Below, in pieces: positions 8,262 to 16,897 of a DNA stretch of 16,897 nt (its first letter is position 1; every line of letters starts with the position of its first letter). Both the position numbers and the translations under genes were made by a program. The DNA is from Gonapodya sp. JEL0774 (lineage: Eukaryota; Monoblepharomycota; Monoblepharidomycetes; Monoblepharidales; Gonapodyaceae), in contig JADIIX010000274.1 in NCBI GenBank assembly GCA_027604505.1, positions 1 through 16,897 of the forward strand, given 5' to 3'. A model generated the notes under the pieces. It saw only the letters and a list, made by a program, of their open reading frames with translations, was not told the DNA's origin and ran no database searches.

Positions 8262-11200
8262 ATGGTCGTCGTGACGCTTACCGTTTCTCAGAAGGCTCCA
8301 ACGCCACCATATGGTATGAATCGCTCTGTTTGTGGTGTGAGAGTTCTGCTGGGGTTCACATTCTCTCATAACTTTCTGGAACTTGTCTTCACCACCAAGC
8401 TCCATTGGCCATCGCTGCGTACCTCAATGAGCACTCAACTACCCCTGTTGTCGAGATTTCAGTCTCAAGTGATCAAACTTTAGACATCTCAACAGTTTCG
8501 GATGGGTGAGCACCTGCGCGCGATTCTAACAGTTGAATCCAAGAAAATGAAAAGCACCCGTTTCACAGCAAGACACTTTCCGGAGCAATCAAAGTGGCAC
8601 GCTTTCTGGCTCGATCGTACCCGGACCTATACTTCCTCCCAGCTGACCCGGCAAATGCTTCCTTAGTTGACTATTTTGTCGACCTCGCGGCAGACTTTCT
8701 GTCGCTCACGGATTTCAAGAAGTTGTCGGCCACGCTCAGTCAATTGGACAGTCACTTGACGACAAGAAACTACTTTGTGGGCTACGAGTTGAGCCTTGCG
8801 GACTTCGTTGTGTGGGGTGCTCTTCGGGGTGAGGATTTATCGACCACGTAGAGGGTCGCTGTCTCTTGAGCTACTTTCCTGTTGGGCTGACTTAAGATGG
8901 CAGCAAACGCTATTTTCCAGCGCCAGATTAAGACAAACGCTCCTATTGGCGTCCACCTTCTACGGTGGTACAATTTCGTCACCTCTCTTGATTGTGCATC
9001 CACTGCCGTTGAGTCGCTGAAAAGGGCAGCCGAAGGAGCTAAGGTAATATCTGCCTCAGTGTTTCGACCAGTTTATGAGTTTACGGCACTCCATGCCCCC
9101 GCAGACCTCGGTTGACCAGGGAAAGTTCGATATTCCGCTAACTGGTGCCGAGTACGGCAAAGTTGTGACCCGATTTCCTCCTGAGCCTTCTGGATACCTA
9201 CACATTGGCCATGCGAAGGCAGCCCTTCTGAACGATCACTTTGCGCGCACTTGGGGGGGCAAACTCCTCCTGAGATTTGATGACACGAACCCGAGCAAGG
9301 AGAAGGCAAGTCACGGACTTGATCCGAGTGATAGGACCGATGATCGTTTTCACGTTGCTCTCTGTTTAACAGGAGGAGTTCGAGACCTCGATTACCGAAG
9401 ACCTTGCGCTCATTGGAATCAAAGCTGACTCTGTGTCACACACGTCAGACCACTTCGACCGTCTTTACCAGATTGCTATTGACCTTATAAAGAAGGGAAA
9501 GGCTTACGTCGATGACACGGACCAGGAGACGGTGAGTACGCCAGACAGAATGTCCCTTACGTTGAACATTGCTGGTGTTGAGATCTGACGTGTTCTGAAT
9601 ACCGATATGCATATTATAGATGAGAGCTGAGCGAATGGACGGCATTGCGTCCAAGTGCCGAGATCTTTCAGTGGAGGAGAACCTTCGGCGGTTCAAGGAG
9701 ATGACAAATGCAACTGAATGGGTAAATGCTCCAAACCAACAACTCGGCTCTTAAAGCTTATTTATCAACGCCATTCACGCAGGGCCTCACTGCATGTCTC
9801 CGTGCTAAAATCTCGTTTACAGATACGAACAAGGCAATGCGTGATCCGGTCATCTACCGCTGCAACCTCACTCCCCACCACATAACTGGAACCAAGTACA
9901 AAGTTTATCCTACCTGTGAGTGGGCTGTAACAGATCGAAGATTTTTTGATGGATATTGAGCAGTGTTGGTGTATTTTCCAGATGATTTCGCCTGTCCTAT
10001 AGTCGATAGCTTGGAGGGTGTGACTCACGCTCTCAGGACCAACGAATATCGAGATCGTAACGACCAATATCAGTGGTTTCTGGAAGCTTGTGGGGTGCGA
10101 AAAGTTCACATATGGGACTTTAGGTACGAAATATCGTGATCCCTGTGTTACTGGTGACCTCTTGCACTCATATCTCCTCAACTCGACGTCTACAAGTCGT
10201 CTCAATTTTGTATACACCCTTCTCTCCAAACGCAAACTCACATGGTTTGTGAACGAGGGTCTCGTAACAGGCTGGGACGACCCACGATTCCCCACTGTTC
10301 GCGGAATCCGGCGGAGGGGTTTGACGATTGATGCTCTGAGGCAGTACATCCTCATGCAGGGTTCTTCGCAATCGACTATCTTGCTGGAATGGGACAAGCT
10401 ATGGGCTGTGAACAAGAAGGTCATCGATCCCGTTGCGCCGCGGCACACGGCATTACTAACAAAGGAACTGTGAGTAGGGAAGAAACGTAAACGGAACCAG
10501 ATCGTCCTCACACAGCCTTTTCTCTAAGCGTAAAAGTTAATGTCTTGGACGAGAAGTTCGCTCCTCATGCCAAAGATCTCCCAAAGCACAAGAAGAATCC
10601 CGAAGTGGGAACAAAACGAACCACCTTATCCACGAAATTCCTCCTTGAGCAGCAAGACGCGCGTGAGCTTGTTCTGGAGGAGGAGGTCACCCTCATGGAC
10701 TGGGGTAATGCTATCATCAAGGCGATTCGGAAAGGTTCCGGCGGTGCTGTGCAGGAGATTGATGTGAAACTCAATCTCGAAGGAGACTTCAAGAAAACTA
10801 AGCGGAAGCTCACATGGCTCTCAGACAAGGCTGTTGGTATTGATGGAAAAACTGAAGACCTTGTCCAGCTGCGTCTCCATGATTTTGACTTCCTCATCAC
10901 CAAGAAGAAGCTCGAGGAAGACGATAATGTAGCAGATTGTCTCGCGCCTGTCACAGAATTTGTTACGGAAGCATTGGGAGACGTCAACTTGAAGCTTTGT
11001 AAAGCAGGTGTGTCTGAAAGAGCAGTTGTTGCAGGTTGATTCGCAACGGACTACGGTTCTCAAAAGTGATTGCCTTCACTCAATGGTAACGCACCAGGGG
11101 ACATTATCCAACTCGAACGGAAGGGATTCTACATCGTGGACTGGCCATACTCGCTTTCAACCAACACCGTCAACCTGATTCTCATCCCCGACGGAAAAGA

Positions 11201-12585
11201 GAGTACCGTAAGCAAAGCTGCAGAAGCCGCAGCCAAACTTGCGCCACAAGCCAAGGCGAAAGCTGCTACTAAGAAGGATGACAAGCCTGTGTCTGCAGCT
11301 GGCGCATCGTGGAGTAAGAAGACACCCGCGCTAGCATCATCGAAACCTGCCGCTGCAGCCGCTGTGGTGGACAAGTCTGTTTCCAAGCCCAAACCCCCTT
11401 CGATCGGCGCGCCTTCTCCAGTCCCCGCACCACACAGTGTTTCGCGGATGTACATCGCCCCTCCCATTTATGCTTCAGTTCCACTCCCGACACCCTCTGA
11501 AGTTTCGCGCATGTATGTGATTCCGAGCATATATGGATCGTGGACCGAAGGAGATCAGGATGTCGCAGCAATGAATGGTGACGCCGCGGCAGTGCCATCC
11601 CCAGCTGTGATCAACGGAGCCGGAGTAACGAAAGTGGAGGCAGTCGTAGACAAATCTGCAAAGGTGAAGTTCTGTTTATGACAGACGTTTCGCTTGATTG
11701 CATCGATCTTACATTCTCGGGATGCAGGCCGAGAAGAAGGACAAAACCAAGGGTAAAGAGTCTGTTCCGAATGAGAAGAGCCAGGGGAAAGAACCTCCAC
11801 CTGCTGATTCTGTTACTTCAGGGTCTGGCGATGGTACAGTTCTGATTTCTCATTTTTCATGGTGACCATTGTCATTGACCATCTTCATGCGACACGCACG
11901 TTTATTCCACTGCGTAAAGCTCTCATTTCAAAGATCGATATCCGCGTCGGTAAAATCCTCTCGGTACAGAAGCACCCAGATGCAGACACGCTCTACGTCG
12001 AGCAGATTGATGTCGGGTTAGTGTACCCGCAAATCAGCCTGATCAGTGTTTGTTCTTGATGTCGGCCTCACAACTGTGCACTCCCCTTCAAAATACACAT
12101 ACAGTGAAGCAACCCCACGCACAGTCGTTTCGGGCTTAGTTAAATATCTTCCCGCATCTGCGTTGCAAGACCGCATGATTCTTGTGGTGTGTAATCTCAA
12201 GCCGGCAAACATGCGGGGTGTGAAGAGTATGGCGATGGTTCTCGCAGCATCCGATCAGGGAAAAGCTACCTTGGAGCTAGTAGCTCCTCCAGCAGGAGCC
12301 GCTCCCGGTACCAAAGTGAGCTTTGAGGGATACGAAGGTAAGTTTCAAGTGATTTTTCGCTTGGTGGTGGCGCGAGCACGCCATTCACACTACCGTCTGC
12401 TGCTGGATGCAGGTACCCCGGATGAGCAACTTAACCCCAAGAAGAAAATTTGGGAGACCGTCCAGCCAGAGTTTTCTATTCGCGATGATCTGGTTGCAAC
12501 TTGGAGAGGGGTGCCTTTCAATGTTGGCGGAGCGGGATTCGCAAAGGTCACGGACAAGAAGTTGGTCGGAGGGAGCATCAGCTAA
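8262..12585 (+). CDS. Glutamyl-tRNA synthetase fused to a C-terminal EMAPII/Arc1p-type tRNA-binding domain (16 exons, 1073 aa)
   Basis: Charges tRNA-Glu with glutamate in the cytosol. Exons: 8262-8313, 8400-8505, 8569-8828, 8904-9043, 9105-9305, 9373-9531, 9620-9721, 9783-9915, 9982-10123, 10197-10469, 10529-11007, 11098-11663, 11728-11833, 11920-12016, 12105-12337, 12413-12585; 3222 nt, in frame. Residues 1-186 are a GST-like domain ([19 protein letters not shown]). The class I catalytic core follows, with HIGH at 219-222 ([14 protein letters not shown]), RFDDTNP and the KMSKS equivalent LSKRK (441-445). The anticodon-binding beta-barrels run to about 715 ([12 protein letters not shown]). 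A Lys/Ala/Pro-rich linker (about 716-906) contains a 21-residue-spaced repeat, VSRMY..P.IY.S. Residues 907-1073 are an EMAPII-like OB-fold domain: [56 protein letters not shown]. No in-frame stop separates the parts in this model. Intron 5 is GC-AG. The joins at 11663/11728 and 11833/11920 carry the fusion and rest on splice motifs and phase. Confidence 0.9.
9306..9372 (+). other. GC-AG intron (synthetase intron 5)
   Basis: The donor reads AAG|GCAAGT and the acceptor TTTAACAG|GAG. Splicing joins ...PSKEK to [17 protein letters not shown], which agrees with the conserved eukaryotic synthetase sequence. No GT donor nearby keeps the frame. The rest of the donor matches consensus, as is usual for GC introns. 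Confidence 0.85.
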
Positions 12586-12850
12586 GAAGCTCCTCAAACG
12601 CACTTCGAAAAAGTTTGATGTAGAGTTAGAATTCCAAAATATCCGTCCGAACAGCCTCTGCCTTTCTGAATATAGCTTCTCCTCGAATATCACCTCCTGA
12701 CTTTCAGTGATTCCCCGTACACGGCCGCGATCCCGATTATTTTGTGAAGTCTTTTACTCCGTGAATGATAATCCTGAATGATACACTCGGGATGAACTGG
12801 ATTTCACTGTGTAAATACTTACACATATTTCCAATTCAAACGCATGGCAC
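12586..12850. other. Intergenic between the synthetase and hydrolase genes
   Basis: 265 bases between a stop and a start on the same strand. It holds the synthetase 3' end and the hydrolase promoter. No clear regulatory motif was identified. An ATG at 12844 begins a short frame overlapping the hydrolase start (see findings). Confidence 0.5.
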
Positions 12851-14289
12851 ATGTCTTCCTTCTTGCAAATATCGCGAAAAGTTGTACAGACGACTCTGAC
12901 AACGCGCATTGTTGCTGAGCTCTATCAACCAACATCGAAACCACCTCGAATCTCTACTCATCAGCCTGTAGACCTCATTTTGCTCCACGCGAACGGTATA
13001 CCGAAACAGACATGGATTCCAGTGGTAGAACGGCTATTTCAGCGGAATTTAGATTTAAGAACAGTTTGTGCCTTTGACTCTCGCACGCAAGGGGACTCGG
13101 GTCTTTTGAATGATCAGTTCAAACCTTCTGTGTTGGTGAGTTGAGGGAGCGTGATGCCGAATCGTTGCATTCTGGCTGACGAAGCATGCTTGTCAGGACT
13201 GGATGACAGGCGTAGAGGATCTAGCTGCCCTGATCTCGAAGCTGGAGATCGGGAAAATGCGGGACGGAAAGCTTGTGGGGGTGGGGTTAGTTTCATTGTG
13301 GTGGTTGAACCAGCACTATCAAGTCAGCCAATGAGCACGTCTTGTTTCTTGCAGACATAGCTTCGGAGGAGCTATAACGTGAGTCTTATTCTGTGCTTCG
13401 TCTGCAATGGGGTCGCTTCTGATACATATAGGTTCCGATGACACTACATGTTATTAGGCTGTACACTGAAACGCAACAACCGAAGACATTCGACTCCATT
13501 GTCGCCATAGAACCCGTTATCATTCACCCAGAATATATTGCTACAGGCAAGTGGGACGAGTACCTGGCAGCACTGGCGGGAGGTTCTCGACGCAGACGAG
13601 CAGTCTTTACAGATATGTGCGGCATACGATCAAACTCACCGTAGGGATCAGCATCGGCTATTAACTATTTGATGTTTTGCAGAGACGACGCTAAGACTCG
13701 GTGGTCTCGTCAACCCTTCTTTCGAACCTGGGATGCTTCTTCCTTCCAACAGTATCTGAGCGATGGTCTTTACCCAGTTGTGACGACGGATCCGGATGGA
13801 ACAACTTCAACGACTTGGAGATTGAAAACATCTCCGGACCAGGAAGCTGCCTGCTATCTTGGCTCGAAGGCTGTCAATCTACAAAACTTTGGTTCGCTCG
13901 GAAGAGTGGAGGCCCGAACGGTACTCATCAGTGGCAGGCGATCGGAATACTGTGAAGTGACATTTAAGGGAGCAGACGGTATGCTGGCACCAAAAGATGA
14001 TGCTGTATCAACATACATCAAACGTTCGAGACAAGTTTGGTTTGAACATGAGGGGCATATGGTAAGGTTCCCAATGCTGAAAGCAAACCGATTATCTAAT
14101 CCTGTTACTCGTTTTGCTTAATTGACAAAGATCCCGCAAGAGAACCCCGAGGGGATCGGTGAGTTGAAATTGATCTGGTCGAGCACCTCGTTGAGAGTGA
14201 TACTTCACGCTAACGTGAACTACTATATCACCTTCACGGAATCCTCAGCGGCGGAGATAGAGAAGGAAATCAAAGAACTAAGCTGCTAG
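12851..14289 (+). CDS. Alpha/beta hydrolase family protein (7 exons, 334 aa)
   Basis: Exons: 12851-13135, 13197-13285, 13355-13378, 13458-13616, 13683-14061, 14131-14158, 14249-14289; 1005 nt, in frame. The oxyanion-hole motif HANG is at 46-49 (LLHANGIPKQTW). It is followed by CAFDSRTQGDSG, the nucleophile elbow GHSFGGA (125-131, Ser127), EPVI, PFFRTWD (cap region) and EHEGHMIPQENP, whose His311 should be the catalytic histidine. The acid is less certain; a candidate lies in the stretch after VLISGRRSEY. This pattern matches fungal hydrolases of the kind that includes yeast Lpx1 and several toxin-pathway esterases. Substrate and location are not readable from sequence. The C-terminus ELSC is not a canonical peroxisomal PTS1. 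Exon 3 is only 24 bases. The donor at 13617 (GTGCGG) is weak but is the only one nearby that keeps phase. Confidence 0.85.
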
Positions 14290-14469
14290 ATAGATATTCG
14301 AGCGCACAGTGATTGTTTTCGACCATATCCATGGTATCGTTATACAAATAATCCTGCTCACTCGGGTACACCATCTTTATCACGTAATCGGTTTTCTTTC
14401 CGTTGAGTTGCTGATAAAAGCCACGCATACTACCTCCAGTGTCTTATCTCAAACTAATCCATTTGAGCC
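14290..14469. promoter_or_regulatory. Promoter region of cystathionine gamma-lyase
   Basis: 180 bases between the hydrolase stop and the next start. GATAAAAG at 14412-14419, about 50 bases before the ATG, is a TATA-like candidate. I found no clear Gcn4 (TGACTCA) or CACGTG box that would point to amino-acid or sulfur control. Confidence 0.4.
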
Positions 14470-16216
14470 ATGTCCTCCACGGCTACCGTAACTGCGACAT
14501 CTCCCACGAATGGCGGCTCTTTGACACTTGCCACTGCAAACGGGAACGGGCACACGGCTAGCGAGGCACGCGCTGATGGACACGCTAATCTCGGATTCGG
14601 AACTCTTGCTGTGCATGCTGGTGAGTTGCTGGAAGTGTTAGTGATGGTACGAGGATGACAGAACAGGTAGTGGGGGTAATCCGGAATCGGAGACATGAAG
14701 ACAAGAGACATAACCCGTTGAACCAAACATTTGTGTAAACCCATTCCACGTCAGGTCAATCCCCCGATCCCGTGTCTGGCGCCGTGATTCCGCCCATCTC
14801 CCTCTCTACGACATTTCTCCAACGTGCACCAAACGATCCAATTGGTGGATATGATTATTCGCGAGCAGGGAACCCGACGAGGGCCAATTTCGAGGATGCA
14901 GTAGCGAAGTTGGAGCATGGTACACACGGTAAGAATGCAATTCGCCAATAATTGTGACAATACAGTGTTGACCCGATCGGTATGCGTGGTCACTGCAGCC
15001 CTCGCCTACGCTTCTGGTTCCGCCGCCACCTCAACCATCATCAATATGGTGCCGACTGGCTCGCATGTTATCTTGGTGAACGATGTTTACGGTGGCACCT
15101 TTCGTTATATGACCAAGGTCGCTGCACAGAATGGCGTGGAGTACGATTTCGTGGAACTCAGAGACCCCAATAACCTCATCAAATACATTAAGCCAAACAC
15201 ACGTGTGGGTAGCAATTATCGAATATTTTGAGGAGGGATCAACGACTGAGCCCGCGTCCACAGCTCGTCTGGTGCGAGACGCCCACCAACCCGACTCTCC
15301 GCCTTGTGGACATCGCGGCCATCTCCGCCATCATCCGCCGTTACAACTCCGACGCGAGCTTCCAGCTTCCCGCCGCCCGTGACCCGCCCCTTCCCCCTCC
15401 TCCTACCCCCCAGGAAGGGATCCCCCGCATCTCATTTGTGGTAGATAACACGTTTATGAGCCCCTACAACCAGAACCCTCTAGATTTGGGTGCCGATGTG
15501 GTGGTGCACTCTGTGACCAAGTACTTGGGAGGTCACAGCGACGTGGTGATGGGTGTTGTGAGTGGCCTCCCTCGCTCCGAACCGTGTGCACTGCCCTCGC
15601 TCACATGTCTTCTCCACATTACAAGGCCATTACCTCCAACCCTGCTATCTACACCCGTCTCAAATTCCTTCAAAATTCCATCGGCGCCATCCCTAGTCCC
15701 TTTGACTGCTACCTCGCCCACCGAGGCCTCAAAACCCTCCACCTCCGTATGCGGGCCCACGAAACCAACGCAGGCACCATTGCTCGATACCTCGAGAAGC
15801 ACCCTAAAGTACTCGAGGCGATTTACCCCGGTTTGGAGAGTCACCCGCAACATGCGTTGGCGAAGAGACAGCAGAAGGGTTTCGGAGGAATGGTGAGCTT
15901 CAGGATCAAGGGTGGGAAGGATGAAGCATCGAGGTTTTTAAGCGCGCTGAAGTTGTTCGCTCTTGCGGAGAGTTTGGGTGGTGTAGAGGTGAGCTTGTCG
16001 GAGTAGTCATTCTTCTTCGAGCGCAGAGGTAACGGACGTTTTGCCAAACCGTCGTAGTCTCTCGCGGAACTCCCCTCCGTTATGACTCACGCCTCGCTCA
16101 CCCCCGAAGCCCGCGCTCAGCTCGGCGTCACTGACAGTCTGGTGCGCCTGTCGTGCGGTGTGGAGGAGGTGGAGGATTTGGTGGCGGATCTGGAACAGGC
16201 TTTGGCGAAGGCGTAA
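14470..16216 (+). CDS. Cystathionine gamma-lyase, PLP-dependent (6 exons, 448 aa)
   Basis: Cleaves cystathionine to cysteine, 2-oxobutyrate and ammonia, the last step of reverse transsulfuration in the cytosol. Exons: 14470-14620, 14755-14928, 14999-15204, 15264-15557, 15626-15988, 16058-16216; 1347 nt, in frame. Motifs of the Cys/Met metabolism PLP family: TLAVHAGQ, YDYSRAGNPTR, ALAYASGSAAT (cofactor phosphate binding), NDVYGGTFRY, WCETPTNPTL, VVDNTF (Asp238, pairs with the PLP nitrogen), SVTKYLGGHSDVVMG (Lys263, Schiff base), FLQNSIGAIPSPFDCYL, RGLKTLHLRM, SLAELPSVMTHASL and LVRLSCGVE. The ESLAELP...MTHAS ending favours gamma-lyase over the related synthase and beta-lyase, but I cannot exclude them fully. 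Odd features: a Ser/Thr/Gly/Ala-rich N-terminal extension of about 40 residues, and a Pro-rich insertion of about 25 residues before the PLP aspartate (about 208-232). Intron 1 (134 bases) is longer than the rest. Confidence 0.92.
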
Positions 16217-16466
16217 AATCTAAAGGCAGGATTAGAAGTCAAGTGACATAGAGTGGACACAGTGTGGGTTCCGAGGAGTTGTGCACTCTGTATTCATAAC
16301 GAATCCTCGTGATGGGTGTATATTTATGTGTAAAAAAGCTTTGAAAAACAGAGAAAGACGACCACCGCGAGAATACCAAAGTTTGCCCGAACAGACTTGC
16401 CGCCTTCCCCTCACCCATAACAAAACCTTCTACGAACGTTTCGTCACGACAGACTACAGCTGCACC
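16217..16466. other. Convergent intergenic region
   Basis: 250 bases between the stop codons of cystathionine gamma-lyase (+) and the Aly/REF gene (-). It must hold both 3' ends. No strong terminator-like hairpin or coding segment is apparent. Confidence 0.5.
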
Positions 16467-16897
16467 CTACCCAACAACCTGCACATCTTCATAGCTCACC
16501 ACCTGCCTTCCCGCCGCCGGAGCCACCGCCGCCGTGTTGTCTTCCTCCATCGGTGCGCCCCCCTAACACAAAATAAGATGCGCACAAAGAAAGTGTTTTA
16601 GAGTGGACACCCATGTATGTGGAAGAGGAGTAGATTTGCGGTGCTCACCTGCATGTACGCTTCCAAATCCTTGTCCAAACCCTCGGCAGTCTGCGGCTGC
16701 CTTGGCTCCCTCTTGGCACCTCGCTCCCTCGTTGCAGGCCTGGCGCCACCGGATCGCCCACCACCACCGCCCCTCCTCGCGGGAGGTGCAGGTCCTCGCC
16801 TCCCTCGCGCAGGTCTCTCGGCTCCACCCCCCCTCCTTCTGTTCTCATACTGCGGCTCGTCATCTTCCATCGCATCGACGTCGACTGGAACGAGCAC
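16467..16897 (-). CDS. Aly/REF (Yra1/Mlo3)-type mRNA export adaptor, 3' end only
   Basis: Partial: the gene runs off the right edge. Two exons are visible (minus): 16897-16649 and 16562-16467, stop TAG at 16467-16469. They are joined across an 86-base intron (CAG|GTGAGC ... GTTAG|GGG). The 114 visible residues begin VLVPVDVDAMEDDEPQYENR and continue with an Arg/Gly-rich stretch (RRGGGAERPARGRRG, ARRGGGGGRSGG) typical of RNA-binding tails. TAEGLDKDLEAYM then matches the C-terminal LDxxLDxYM signature of Aly/REF and FoP-type proteins. Aly/REF hands spliced mRNA to the export receptor. The expected RRM domain would lie beyond the window, so another RGG protein with the same tail motif remains possible. 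It converges on cystathionine gamma-lyase. Confidence 0.72.

Noticed and set aside
9765-10511. 248-codon minus-strand open frame as an antisense gene
   Set aside because: It overlaps three strongly conserved synthetase exons and their introns, its translation has no family character, and it is explained as a shadow.
11664-11919. EMAPII domain as a separate Arc1p gene starting near here
   Set aside because: There is no suitable in-frame ATG with promoter before the domain, and the linker exons join in phase on both sides. RNA evidence would be needed to be certain.
13435-13457. Hydrolase exon 4 beginning at the ATAG before 13435
   Set aside because: From the phase-2 donor at 13378 this acceptor gives an immediate TGA; the TTATTAG acceptor ending at 13457 keeps frame and restores the family alignment.
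1-16897. tRNA genes, CRISPR arrays, transposons, a biosynthetic gene cluster or a defence system
   Set aside because: I looked on both strands and found no cloverleaf with B-box, no regularly spaced repeats, no transposase or reverse transcriptase motifs, and no functionally linked gene set.

Overview
The window looks like nuclear DNA of a filamentous fungus, most probably a basidiomycete. Every complete gene is split by many short introns, mostly 59-90 bases, with GT(A/G)AG-type donors, CTAAC/CTTAAC/CTGAC-like branch sites and CAG/TAG acceptors. Genes are closely packed on both strands. I assigned exons by hand from splice motifs, reading phase and remembered protein families. All six complete models close in frame from ATG to stop; the seventh gene leaves the window.

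Layout. At the left edge, A14, T12 and C39 homopolymer tracts (19-97) lie just downstream of the first gene's stop. On the minus strand are VPS26, the retromer cargo-recognition subunit (1844 to 112), and behind it INCENP/Sli15/Pic1, the chromosomal passenger complex scaffold (5942 to 2115). A 415-base divergent promoter region (5943-6357) separates them from a plus-strand series. That series is: a DUF4188/af470-like putative monooxygenase (6358-7511); a decayed copy of that gene's last exon (7885-7976); a cytosolic glutamyl-tRNA synthetase (8262-12585); an alpha/beta hydrolase (12851-14289); and cystathionine gamma-lyase (14470-16216). The right edge holds the 3' end of a minus-strand Aly/REF (Yra1/Mlo3) mRNA-export adaptor (16897 to 16467), convergent with cystathionine gamma-lyase.

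The genes serve separate housekeeping tasks: endosomal sorting, chromosome segregation, translation, sulfur amino-acid metabolism and mRNA export. I see no gene cluster or shared pathway. The most notable feature is that the glutamyl-tRNA synthetase gene runs in one frame, through a Lys/Ala/Pro-rich linker, into a C-terminal EMAPII/Arc1p-type tRNA-binding domain. In budding yeast that domain is supplied in trans by the separate protein Arc1p. Second is the tandem duplicate exon of the DUF4188 gene, whose differences are mainly synonymous but which carries a 10-base frameshifting deletion. Smaller points are a GC-AG intron, a 24-base micro-exon carrying a catalytic serine, a proline-rich insertion in cystathionine gamma-lyase, and repeated basic motifs in INCENP. 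I found no tRNA, rRNA, CRISPR array or transposon.
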